DNA of 64,000 bases from contig NZ_WHUF01000007.1 of NCBI RefSeq assembly GCF_009380165.1, forward strand, positions 186,001 through 250,000, given 5' to 3'. The number at the start of each line of letters is the position of its first letter. The stretch's first letter is position 1. The translations under genes were made by a program, and so were the position numbers. This document shows positions 1 to 7,688 of the stretch, in pieces. The notes below the pieces were generated by a model. That model saw only the letters and a program-made list of their open reading frames with translations, made no database searches and was not told the origin of the DNA. The DNA comes from Rugamonas rivuli. Lineage in GTDB: Bacteria > Pseudomonadota > Gammaproteobacteria > Burkholderiales > Burkholderiaceae_D.

Positions 1-705
1 ACGTAAGGGAACATTGGCTAGGTCACGTTCGACTCGAGCGATATCGGCATTCGTGCTGTTGAGAGCTTTTTGCACATCATTTAGGCGCAAGCGCTGGTCC
101 AGTAGCTCATCCCGCTTTTGTTGAACCTGCGCCTCTGGCATATAGCCCGCATGCCGCAAGCTCTCATAGCGAGCCAAAGCTTGTTCCGCTGAAAGCACAC
201 GCTCCTGCAAAGTGGCGTGTTCGGCGTGTAGGGTGACGCGATTGCTACGCAAACTTTCTAGGTTTTCACGAGCTGCAATGGCATCAGTACCTTGCAGTTT
301 TAGCGTGTCGGCCAGTTCGCCATGGAGTGTACCAAGGCGGCCCAGCAGCTTGGCGTCAAGTTCAGCTTCAATGGCTTTACCACTACCTCCTTGATGTTCG
401 GTGGCAAACACCAGCAGCACATCGCCCTTTTTGACGGGTTGGCCTTCCTGTATGTTGACAATCTGCAACATGCCGCCTTGACTCGCATACAATTTGATAA
501 CGCCACGGCTAGGTTCCAGCACGCCGCCTACGCTTTCACGGCGTGTGTATTCACCCATTATGCCGAAAGCGCACAACAAGGCAGCTAAGGATATGGCCAT
601 CAGCACGAACAGGTAATGTGCAACCGGATGAATTAATAGTACATTGCCATGGATGCGGTTGCGTGGAGCCTCAATTACTTCGTCTCGAAACAACTGATTG
701 CTCAC
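1..705 (-). CDS. HlyD/CvaA-type membrane fusion protein, partial (C-terminus outside window)
   Basis: The frame is open for 235 codons from a GTG at 705 to the window edge, and an in-frame TGA lies ten codons upstream of that GTG. The product begins MSNQLFRDEVIEAPRNRIHG, followed by one membrane segment (about residues 28-48) and a periplasmic part with the biotinyl-lipoyl-like half-motif LQIVNIQEGQPVKKGDVLL. A long helical, coiled-coil-prone hairpin follows (about residues 105-230). This layout is typical of the periplasmic adaptor that joins a peptidase-containing ABC exporter to an outer membrane channel in colicin V-type peptide secretion (CvaA, RaxA). The neighbouring double-glycine peptide gene is a plausible substrate. 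The ABC exporter would be expected just beyond position 1; that is inference. The family is clear, the exact substrate is not. Confidence 0.8.
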   Translation of the reverse strand, partial: MSNQLFRDEVIEAPRNRIHGNVLLIHPVAHYLFVLMAISLAALLCAFGIMGEYTRRESVGGVLEPSRGVIKLYASQGGMLQIVNIQEGQPVKKGDVLLVFATEHQGGSGKAIEAELDAKLLGRLGTLHGELADTLKLQGTDAIAARENLESLRSNRVTLHAEHATLQERVLSAEQALARYESLRHAGYMPEAQVQQKRDELLDQRLRLNDVQKALNSTNADIARVERDLANVPLR

Positions 706-1204
706 GATATTGTCACCAACAGCTGAGAATAGAAATCAAAGAACCTGCTACTGCGTGCCAAGAAGATAGAGAGATGAGATGAAGAAGACATTAAATAAAG
801 GACTCAAAAGAACACTAAATTCGACTTTATATCGTGCAGAACCAATGCAGTTTAAGAAACAGTTATTATACAGCAACTGATGTGTATTTTTTAATTAATT
901 TTGTATTAATTGAAGTTCTTCCGATATTATGAAAATAATTTTTGCTGAGCAGTATGCAATGCTGTTCTAATGTTGATATTAGGAAAAGAATAATTTTTAT
1001 TTGACAATTGAAAATTAAACATTGAAAATGCTGCGCAATTGTTTAGGAAGCGCAATCATTATTCTTACACTGCCAGTGAAGTTTATCCTTTACTCGTTAT
1101 TGTTTGTGATATGTTTTCCGAGGCAATAAATACCCGTGATGAAGATTGTCCCGGATAGAAATCAAGACCTTTATTTGAATTTTACTTTGGAGTTGGTTTT
1201 AATA
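706..1204. other. AT-rich divergent intergenic region
   Basis: This roughly 500-base stretch separates the minus-strand adaptor gene from the plus-strand double-glycine peptide gene. It is clearly AT-richer than the rest of the window, with many A/T runs between 880 and 1060. A TTGACA hexamer at 1001-1006 could be a -35 box, but no convincing -10 follows at the right distance. One short basic open frame (779-880) is listed separately. The promoters of both flanking genes presumably lie here. Confidence 0.5.
779..880 (+). CDS. possible small basic peptide, 33 residues
   Basis: An ATG at 779 opens a 33-codon frame ending in TGA at 878-880. The peptide has six Lys and two Arg against one acidic residue and starts MKKTLNKGLKRTLNSTLYRA. 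A purine-rich GAGAG at 769-773, five bases before the ATG, could be a ribosome binding site. It has no double-glycine leader and I recognise no family. It could be a small secreted or regulatory peptide of the export locus, or simply a chance frame in AT-rich DNA. Confidence 0.25.
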   Translation: MKKTLNKGLKRTLNSTLYRAEPMQFKKQLLYSN

Positions 1205-1603
1205 ATGCGTATTCTCGATGCAAAAGACATTGCTGCTGTTGCTGGTGGTGCCTATGGTGTGGATCAAACTATGTGTCCGCCAGGCTATGGCGTAGCTACC
1301 ACAACTTCGTCTTCATCTGCAGTACTTAAACCTAATGCCAGCGGCAGTGTTGGTATGGATGGAAATGTGCCTAAGGGCTCTGTAACCTTGAGTCCTGGTA
1401 CAACGACCACAACCTACACGGTCACTACGGCTTGCGTGCCGAATATCCAACCTCCGCCTCCACCTCCACCTCCACCTCCTGCACCGGTAGTGGTGGTAGT
1501 GGTGGTGAATAACGGCGGTGGAGGTCCCGATGAGAAACCCAGTTATGGTGGTGGTCATGAACCTGGTCAAGGCACCCACCCCGAGGAGGAAGACGGCGGC
1601 TAA
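1205..1603 (+). CDS. double-glycine-leader secreted peptide (bacteriocin/microcin-like) with Pro and Val tracts
   Basis: The product is 132 residues. The first 15, MRILDAKDIAAVAGG, match the classic double-glycine leader (M-R-x-L, hydrophobics at -12, -7 and -4, GG at -2/-1) cut and exported by C39-peptidase ABC transporters. The predicted mature part has only two Cys (in TMCPPGYG and TACVPN), a Ser/Thr-rich core, then ten consecutive Pro (residues 83-92), Ala-Pro, seven consecutive Val (95-101), NNGGGG and a Gly/His/Glu-rich acidic tail ending EEEDGG. I chose the ATG at 1205 because it places the leader at the N-terminus, and a TTGGAG lies at 1187-1192. A GTG at 1136 would add 23 residues. 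The divergent adaptor gene supports export. Whether it is toxic, a signal or structural cannot be told. Confidence 0.7.
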   Translation: MRILDAKDIAAVAGGAYGVDQTMCPPGYGVATTTSSSSAVLKPNASGSVGMDGNVPKGSVTLSPGTTTTTYTVTTACVPNIQPPPPPPPPPPAPVVVVVVVNNGGGGPDEKPSYGGGHEPGQGTHPEEEDGG

Positions 1604-1648
1604 TCACAAAACGACGAAATTGCTTATTTAAGTAATCCGTTCTCATAT

Positions 1649-1682
1649 CGAAATCGGCAAGAGCGTCCTGTTGCCGATTTCG
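1649..1682. terminator. hairpin, possible terminator of the double-glycine peptide gene
   Basis: A perfect 12-bp inverted repeat (CGAAATCGGCAA / TTGCCGATTTCG) has a 10-base loop and sits 46 bases after the peptide stop codon. No T-run follows, so it may act as a weak or bidirectional terminator or as a 3' end stabiliser. Confidence 0.4.
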
Positions 1683-1806
1683 TATACCTTCCAGCGCTGT
1701 TTTGATGTGGTGCTATTCCGCTGTAATTTTGGCAAATCGTTCAGGTCGGCTTTTTTGTATGATTACTCGTCATAAATTATGATGAGCGAAGTACTACGGA
1801 ATTTTT

Positions 1807-3036
1807 ATGCAATTTTTAAGAAACATAGTTTTATCATATTTGCTTTCTCTACTGATGTTCACTGCGGGAGTGGCCCATGCAGCTCATGACCAATGGAGGC
1901 GCTTGGATATAAATGTGAATCTTGATACCGGTATTAATACTACCGTTGAGGTGTACTTTCCCATATCGGGAAAACCGAAAGCTCTGGTCATTGCCGTGCC
2001 CGGAACTGGAGGTCTTTCGGACCCATACTTTGATCGCGAACTGGGACAAAGCGCATTCATGCCGGATTCCAGGGGCGGGACAACTGCGGCGTTAGTGAAT
2101 GCCGGATATGGCGTTGCTTTTTATAGCCAGCGTGGATTCCGGCAATTGCGCACTTGCGTTGCTGGCGATACTGCTTTTGAGCGCGCGGTGTCGTACGTGG
2201 AGCACTGCATCGACGAACCGGTGCGAGCCGGCGTGACATTGGCTACGATCACGAATGATACCGAGACTATTTTTCGCGCCCTGTCACGCCATCCAGCTAC
2301 CTCGACATTTGAGCAAATTGCTCTCGCTTGGTCTGAAGGAAGCTACCATGCGGCGACGCTGATCGGCGCTTCGAGAATCGATACACGAAAGATGGTGACT
2401 ATCGGCGGACCGGTCGAATCCATGTCGGCTACTTTTGAATACCAACTTACCCGCCAATATTATTTTGACTTGGCTGATGCCGCATTCCAGAAATGCAATC
2501 AAACCAGCCTCACCATGTTCGAATTATTTCGCTGCGGACAAGTACAAATTACGCAGCAAAAACACGCTTGGGCCAGAGAAATGGCTGACGGTGATGTTCT
2601 TGTTCGAGAAAATATCCCTCAACGAAAGATCTATTTCTCAAATTTTTATTTGGACTTGCAAAAACAGTTTGCCAGTTTTCCTCGCGACACGGCTATGAAT
2701 GGAACTTTTCGAGGCATCAATATACAGCGCGCATGGGCGGCGGCGTATTACGATCAAGTGTTTTCATCCAAGACAAAGATGTTGGAAAATATAGGGAAAA
2801 GCCACGGTGCTATTGGCCTCATTTATGGTGCTGCGGATAATCTGGTGCGCCTGCCCAACGATCATGTATGCTCCAATGCAAAGGCTGCAGGTGTCGAGTA
2901 TTGTGCGTTTCTGATCCTGCCCAAGCTCGGGCATGGACTCGAGGATGGGAACGAAAAAGTTAGCTCCATCGCTTTGGATGCAGTGGTTAAAACCATTGAT
3001 TCCATTTGGATGGTCCCTCTTTCACCCGTTAATTGA
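1807..3036 (+). CDS. secreted alpha/beta-hydrolase
   Basis: The protein is 409 residues with a Sec signal peptide (about residues 1-25, ending AGVAHA). The alpha/beta-hydrolase fold is suggested by the strand-turn VIAVPGTGG (about 61-69) and the nucleophile elbow LAWSEGS with Ser176. The probable acid is Asp344 in YGAADNLV, and the probable base is His376 in LGHGLEDG. It should act as a periplasmic or exported esterase or peptidase-like hydrolase; the substrate is unknown. Several Cys (118, 134, 230, 243, 355, 366) may form disulfides after export. It lies downstream of the double-glycine peptide gene after a hairpin, in the same AT-richer segment, and ends 8 bases from the convergent aldo/keto reductase gene. 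Confidence 0.75.
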   Translation: MQFLRNIVLSYLLSLLMFTAGVAHAAHDQWRRLDINVNLDTGINTTVEVYFPISGKPKALVIAVPGTGGLSDPYFDRELGQSAFMPDSRGGTTAALVNAGYGVAFYSQRGFRQLRTCVAGDTAFERAVSYVEHCIDEPVRAGVTLATITNDTETIFRALSRHPATSTFEQIALAWSEGSYHAATLIGASRIDTRKMVTIGGPVESMSATFEYQLTRQYYFDLADAAFQKCNQTSLTMFELFRCGQVQITQQKHAWAREMADGDVLVRENIPQRKIYFSNFYLDLQKQFASFPRDTAMNGTFRGINIQRAWAAAYYDQVFSSKTKMLENIGKSHGAIGLIYGAADNLVRLPNDHVCSNAKAAGVEYCAFLILPKLGHGLEDGNEKVSSIALDAVVKTIDSIWMVPLSPVN

Positions 3037-3044
3037 CAGGATAC

Positions 3045-4022
3045 CTAGCGGTCCACCATCGCCATGCGCTCCTTGCTGTAGCGCAGGCCGGACACTTGCT
3101 TCAGCGCGTTATCCAGCACCGCCATCTCCATCTCATCCAGCGTGATCTCCGCTGCGGCCACGTTCTGCTCCAGGAAAGTGCGGCGGCGCGTGCCGGGGAT
3201 GGTCACGATATCGTCGCCCTTGTGCATGGCCCAGGCCAGCGCGATCTGCCCCGGCGTCACCAGACGGTGATCGGCCAGCTCGCGCACGATGGCGGCAGCC
3301 TCCATGTTGCGGTCGAAGTTCTCCCCTTGCAGACGCGGATCCAGATGGCGGAAATCGCTGGGCGGATACTCTTCCGCACGCTTGGCGGTACCGGCCAGGA
3401 AACCCCGTCCCAGCGGGCTGAACGCCACCAGGCCGATGCCCAGTTCGCGCAGCGCCGGCAGCACGTCGGCCTCCAGGTTGCGCTCCCACAGCGAATACTC
3501 GCTTTGCAGCACGCTGATCGGATGCACCGCATGGGCGCGGCGGATATTGGCCACGCCCGCCTCTGACAAGCCCAGGTAGCGCACCTTGCCCTCGCGCACC
3601 AAGTCGGCCATCACGCCCACCACGTCCTCGACCGGCACCAGCGGATCGATGCGGTGCTGGTACAGCAGATCGATGTAATCGGTGTTCAAACGGCGCAGCG
3701 AGCCTTCGACCTTTTCGCGGATATGGGCCGGGTCGCTGGTCACGCCGACGGTCTTGCCGTCGCGTATATCGAAGCCGAACTTGGTGGCGAGGATGACCTC
3801 GCTGCGGCGGCCGGTGAAGGCGCGGCCCAGCAGGGCTTCATTGTCGTAGGGGCCATACTGCTCGGCCGTGTCGAAGAAGTTGATGCCCAGCTCCAGCGCG
3901 CGGTGCAGCGTGGCGACCGCCTCCGTCTGGTCGGCCGGCCCGTAGGTATTGCTCATGCCCATGCAGCCCAAACCCTGTGCCGATACCGTCAGACCCTGGC
4001 TGCCCAAAATGCGTTGTTTCAT
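3045..4022 (-). CDS. aldo/keto reductase
   Basis: The 325-residue NADPH-dependent oxidoreductase folds as an (alpha/beta)8 barrel. The catalytic tetrad is visible: Asp51 and Tyr56 in FDTAEQYGP, Lys81 in ATKFGF and His123 in YQHRID. The family reduces aldehydes and ketones to alcohols. The start MKQRILGSQGLTVS at 4022 was chosen because residues from a longer upstream frame would run into the divergent LysR gene and do not look like family sequence. It is divergently transcribed from a LysR regulator, which probably controls it. It resembles the YajO/YakC-like subgroup; the natural substrate is not evident. Confidence 0.9.
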   Translation of the reverse strand: MKQRILGSQGLTVSAQGLGCMGMSNTYGPADQTEAVATLHRALELGINFFDTAEQYGPYDNEALLGRAFTGRRSEVILATKFGFDIRDGKTVGVTSDPAHIREKVEGSLRRLNTDYIDLLYQHRIDPLVPVEDVVGVMADLVREGKVRYLGLSEAGVANIRRAHAVHPISVLQSEYSLWERNLEADVLPALRELGIGLVAFSPLGRGFLAGTAKRAEEYPPSDFRHLDPRLQGENFDRNMEAAAIVRELADHRLVTPGQIALAWAMHKGDDIVTIPGTRRRTFLEQNVAAAEITLDEMEMAVLDNALKQVSGLRYSKERMAMVDR

Positions 4023-4132
4023 GATGACCTCTGCGTGATGTGGTGCTTTGAGTATCGGTGCTGCACAAAAAATACACAATCCGCTTAAAATGCAAAGCAT
4101 TGTTGATGTAGCTGCAACGGCGGAGTAATGCG

Positions 4133-5029
4133 ATGGAAATGTTGAAGGAGATGGCCATCTTTGCACAGGTGGTCGACAGCGGCGGCTTTTCGGCGGCGGC
4201 GCGGCAACTGGAGCTGACCACGTCGGCGGTCAGCCGCCACGTGTCGCGGCTGGAGGCGCACATGGGCGGACGGCTGCTGCACCGGACCACGCGTTCGCTG
4301 TCGCTGACCGAGCTGGGCCAGCAGGTGCACGCGGCCTGCGTGCGCATGGTGAGCACGGCGCGCGAAGTGCATGCGCTGGCCGGCAGCTACAGCGCGCGGC
4401 CGAACGGCACCATACGCGTCAGCGCGCCCATCGTGCTGGGCCAGGTGTGGCTGGCGCCCAAGCTGCCGGGCTTCCTGGCGCGCTATCCCGAGGTGAATGT
4501 CGAATTGCAGCTGATGGACCGCAAGATCGACCTGATCGAAGAAGGCATGGACCTGGCGGTCCGCATCGCGACCGAGCTGGCGCCGGGCCTGGCGGCGCGC
4601 ACGCTGGGGCCGGTGACTTATGTGCTGGTGGCCACGCAGCAGTACCTGGATGAGCACGGCGAGCCGCAATCGCCGCAGGAATTGCCGGCGCATCAGTGCA
4701 GCTACCTGGGCTACGCGCGCTTCGGCGACGCCTGGAGCTTGCGGCGCGGCAGCGAGACGGCCAGCGTCCGCGTGCCGTCGCGGCTGACGATCAACAACAG
4801 CGCGGCGCTGATGGCGGTGGTGGAGGCGGGCGGCGGTATCGGCCTGGTGCCGGATTTCACGGCGCGTCCGGCGCTGGCGCAGCGGCGGGTGCGGCAGGTG
4901 CTGCCGGAGTGGGTGTTCGACGAGCCATATGCCGGCACCGTGCACGCGGTCTACATGCCCGGCCCGCATCTGGCGCTGAAGGTGCGGGCGTTTATCGACT
5001 ATCTGGTGGAGCAAGGGCTGCCAGGATGA
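4133..5029 (+). CDS. LysR-family transcriptional regulator
   Basis: This 298-residue LysR-type regulator has an N-terminal winged helix-turn-helix (about residues 1-62, FAQVVDSGGFSAAARQL then SAVSRHVSRLE) and a periplasmic-binding-protein-like effector domain (about 90-295). It faces the aldo/keto reductase across a 110-base gap, the usual arrangement for a LysR regulator and its target. A LysR T-N11-A type operator is expected in that gap but I could not assign one with confidence. The subgroup resembles regulators of divergent reductases (AaeR/DsdC-like CrgA branch). The effector is unknown. Confidence 0.9.
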   Translation: MEMLKEMAIFAQVVDSGGFSAAARQLELTTSAVSRHVSRLEAHMGGRLLHRTTRSLSLTELGQQVHAACVRMVSTAREVHALAGSYSARPNGTIRVSAPIVLGQVWLAPKLPGFLARYPEVNVELQLMDRKIDLIEEGMDLAVRIATELAPGLAARTLGPVTYVLVATQQYLDEHGEPQSPQELPAHQCSYLGYARFGDAWSLRRGSETASVRVPSRLTINNSAALMAVVEAGGGIGLVPDFTARPALAQRRVRQVLPEWVFDEPYAGTVHAVYMPGPHLALKVRAFIDYLVEQGLPG

Positions 5030-5180
5030 TGTATAAATGACACGCAATTGTTAATTTATCGAGATTGCATACTTACTAATGTTAAATGTGACAATCCGAT
5101 AGATTCTTAGTTGACACTTTACTTACACTCACGGTTGATGCAGCAGTGCCACGTAAATTTTAGCGAGGCGTAAAAAAACC

Positions 5181-6005
5181 GTGAATAAAAACCATCCACA
5201 CAGATTTACCTGTATCGCCTGGGCTTCCGGCCCCTACAAGGCAATGTTCAAAAATTTGCAGGCTGATTGCGAACGGTTCGGCTACCCCAGCCACCTGTAC
5301 GAAATCGACCAGGATTATTCCAGTCTGCTGCAAGCGTGGTGCAACCATCCGCGCATCATCCGACAGGGTGTGGAGGACTTCGGTACCGTGCTCTACATGG
5401 ACGTCGAGTGCCGCATCGTGGCGCCGATTCCGGAATCATGGCAAGCGCCGCTGGTGTCGATCCGCTGGCCGGAACAGAAATTCTGGATACGCTACAACTC
5501 CGGCACCGTCATGGCCGACGAGAGCTGCATCCCCTGGCTGGACGCCTGGATACGCATCATCGACGAATGGAAGCTGGGCGACCTGGCGCGCGAAGACCAT
5601 GTGCACTGGCCGGGCGATCTGTGCGATGAACTCGGCATGGCCGCTGCGCTGAGCGCCTTCGGCGTGCGCGTGCAGACGCCGCGCCTGGAGTACGTCGACC
5701 GCGATACCGATGCGGAACTGGCGCGCGGGCTGTGGAGCAACCGGCACACCATCATTCAGCATCCAACGCAGCACCACTGGCCCAAGGAGGCCGATCCGGT
5801 CGAGTGCAAAAAGCTCTTCGTGCAGAACTACCCGGGCAATCCGCTCGACGCCACCGGCATTTTTTCCGGCGACGGCGACGTCCAGACCCATCTGGGCTGG
5901 GTGTTCAATCCTGAGCAGCGTACCTATGCGCCGACGGAATTCTGGCCCGAACATGCGCGGCCATGGATCGAGGAAACCGTGCAGTTGACCTCGGCTCAGC
6001 GGTGA
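5181..6005 (+). CDS. glycosyltransferase-like protein of unknown specificity
   Basis: The 274-residue soluble protein begins at a GTG (5181) with a purine-rich AGCGAGG 12 bases upstream. Its N-terminal part, with VLYMDVECRIVAPIP around residue 70-85, recalls the strand-plus-DxD region of GT-A sugar-nucleotide transferases, with DVE in place of DxD. IRYNSGTVMAD around 105-115 resembles the FNSG segment of the same fold. No signal peptide or membrane segment is visible. It is the first gene of a tight operon with a Pcs-like enzyme, a desaturase and an oxidoreductase; the next gene starts 2 bases after its stop. It may add a sugar to the lipid product. The fold assignment is moderate and the function is inference. 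Confidence 0.5.
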   Translation: MNKNHPHRFTCIAWASGPYKAMFKNLQADCERFGYPSHLYEIDQDYSSLLQAWCNHPRIIRQGVEDFGTVLYMDVECRIVAPIPESWQAPLVSIRWPEQKFWIRYNSGTVMADESCIPWLDAWIRIIDEWKLGDLAREDHVHWPGDLCDELGMAAALSAFGVRVQTPRLEYVDRDTDAELARGLWSNRHTIIQHPTQHHWPKEADPVECKKLFVQNYPGNPLDATGIFSGDGDVQTHLGWVFNPEQRTYAPTEFWPEHARPWIEETVQLTSAQR

Positions 6006-6007
6006 GC

Positions 6008-6733
6008 ATGCGCTGGTTTGCCTGGTGCGTGCACGGGTTCACCGCCAGCGGCGTCGTGCTGGGCCTGCTGGCCCTGCTGGCGGTGGAGCAAGGCGATTGG
6101 CAGGTGGTGTTCGGCTGGCTGCTGCTGGCGCTGGTGATCGATGCCGTCGATGGCCCGATCGCCCGCCTGATACGCATCAAGACCGTGCTGCCCCGCTTCG
6201 ACGGCAGCACGCTCGACCTGCTGGTGGACTACCTGACCTTCGTCATCGTGCCGGCGCTGGTGCTGTGCCACTCGACGATCCTGCCGGAGCCGCTGCGCAT
6301 TGCCGGCGCGGCCGCCATCCTGGTGACGGCGCTGCATCACTACTGCAACCTGGACATCAAGACCGAGGACGGCTACTTCGTCGGCTTTCCTGCGTTCTGG
6401 AATATCGCGGTGTTTTATCTGTATCGCTTTCCGGTGTCGCCGACGGTGGCTGCGGCCATCGTTGCCGTGCTGTGTGTGCTGACCTGCGTGCCGATCAAAG
6501 TGGTGCACCCTTTGCGCGTCAAAAAGTTTCGGGTGTTTTCCTTTGCCTTCCTCGCGCTGTGGCTGGTGGTGGGCGGCTTTGCCCTGTTGCGGCCTGACCT
6601 GAACGGCAATTGGCTGCTGGTGCCCAATCTGGTGCCGCTGGCGTATTTCACCCTGATCAGCATCCGCCGTACCTTGGCCGGAGTGGATATCGAGCATGCG
6701 GACCATGTCGCAGCCAACCCTCAAAATGCCTGA
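6008..6733 (+). CDS. pcs: phosphatidylcholine synthase-like CDP-alcohol phosphatidyltransferase
   Basis: This 241-residue integral membrane protein has about eight hydrophobic segments. The CDP-alcohol phosphotransferase signature is present: DGPIAR, then G-x3-D-x3-D in FDGSTLDLLVD. The stretch NLDIKTEDGYFVGFPAFWN is characteristic of bacterial phosphatidylcholine synthase, which condenses CDP-diacylglycerol with choline at the inner membrane. The ATG at 6008 was chosen because it gives the family N-terminus MRWFAWCVHGFTASG. The following desaturase gene overlaps its 3' end. Choline as the acceptor is inferred from family resemblance; another head group is possible given the unusual operon. 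Confidence 0.75.
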   Translation: MRWFAWCVHGFTASGVVLGLLALLAVEQGDWQVVFGWLLLALVIDAVDGPIARLIRIKTVLPRFDGSTLDLLVDYLTFVIVPALVLCHSTILPEPLRIAGAAAILVTALHHYCNLDIKTEDGYFVGFPAFWNIAVFYLYRFPVSPTVAAAIVAVLCVLTCVPIKVVHPLRVKKFRVFSFAFLALWLVVGGFALLRPDLNGNWLLVPNLVPLAYFTLISIRRTLAGVDIEHADHVAANPQNA

Positions 6734-7688
6734 GCTGTTCGTCGTCACGCAACGCCGTGACCCGCACATACAAAGGCGCAGGGACATGCTGCGCGCCCAT
6801 CCGCAGATACGCGGCCTGTTCGGACCCAACCCGTGGTCGTTGGGATTGACGGCCGCGCTGGTGGCCTTGCAGCTGGGCCTGGCGTCGCTGGCGCAGCAGG
6901 CCGCGTGGTGGCAGATGCTGCTGCTGGCGTGGCTAGCCGGCGCTTATGTCGCCGCCTGCCTGTTCGCGATGATTCACGACGCTAGCCATTTGCTGATCCT
7001 GCGCGGACGCGCGGCCAATCATCTGGCAGTCTGTTGCGCCAATCTGCCGCTGGTCATGTGGAGCGCCGTGCCTTTTTTTCGCTATCACCTCTGGCACCAT
7101 CGCGGCCTGGGCGATTATGAGCGCGACGTCGGCGTGCCGACCGAGGCTGAGGCTGTGTGGGTCGGCAACAGTGCGTGGCGCAAGGCCGCGTGGCTGGCTT
7201 TCTTTTCCATCGTCCAGGCGTTGAGGACGCGTAAGTTCCCTGAGACCAAAGCCTATTGGAGCGGCTGGATGGCGTTCAATGCCGCGCTCCAGCTCGCGGT
7301 GGATATCCTGATCGTGCAGCTGCTCGGCTGGCAAGCCTTGCTGTATCTGGGGTTGTCGATATTTTTTGCACTCGGCTTCCATCCGCTGGGCACGCGTGTG
7401 GTGCAAGAGCATTTCGTCGTCGCCGACGGCCAGGAGACGAATAATTTCACCGGCTGGGCCAATGTCTTCGAGTGCAATTTCGGCTACCACATCGAGCATC
7501 ATGACTTTCCCAATATTCCCTGGAACCGGCTGCCCCGCCTGCGCCGCATCGCGCCCGAGTTTTATGCCGGCCAGGCCGGGTTTTCTTCCCGCCTGCAATT
7601 GATGGTGCGGTTCATCTGCGATCCGCGCTGGACGGTGTTTCGCAATACCGTCCGCTTGCGGGCGCCGTCGGACGCGGGCATCACATGA
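6696..7688 (+). CDS. membrane fatty acid/sphingolipid delta-4 desaturase-like protein (DES1-type)
   Basis: This 330-residue membrane di-iron desaturase has three histidine boxes: HDASH (94-98), HLWHH (131-135) and HIEHH (265-269, in GYHIEHHDFPNIPWNRLP). The N-terminal DPHIQRRRDMLRAHPQIRGL, the DVGVPTEAE segment after box 2 and the FHPLGTRVVQEHF segment before box 3 resemble eukaryotic dihydroceramide delta-4 desaturases (DEGS1) more than ordinary bacterial acyl-lipid desaturases. The start could be 6696, 6705 or 6726; the first overlaps pcs by 38 bases. The 3' end overlaps the next gene by 4 bases. The reaction would be O2-dependent double-bond formation in a lipid chain. The sphingoid substrate is inference. 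Confidence 0.8.
   Translation: MRTMSQPTLKMPELFVVTQRRDPHIQRRRDMLRAHPQIRGLFGPNPWSLGLTAALVALQLGLASLAQQAAWWQMLLLAWLAGAYVAACLFAMIHDASHLLILRGRAANHLAVCCANLPLVMWSAVPFFRYHLWHHRGLGDYERDVGVPTEAEAVWVGNSAWRKAAWLAFFSIVQALRTRKFPETKAYWSGWMAFNAALQLAVDILIVQLLGWQALLYLGLSIFFALGFHPLGTRVVQEHFVVADGQETNNFTGWANVFECNFGYHIEHHDFPNIPWNRLPRLRRIAPEFYAGQAGFSSRLQLMVRFICDPRWTVFRNTVRLRAPSDAGIT

Noticed and set aside
1001..1029. TTGACA with a -10 box as promoter of the double-glycine peptide gene
   Set aside because: The hexamer is perfect, but at 16-18 bp no acceptable -10 follows.
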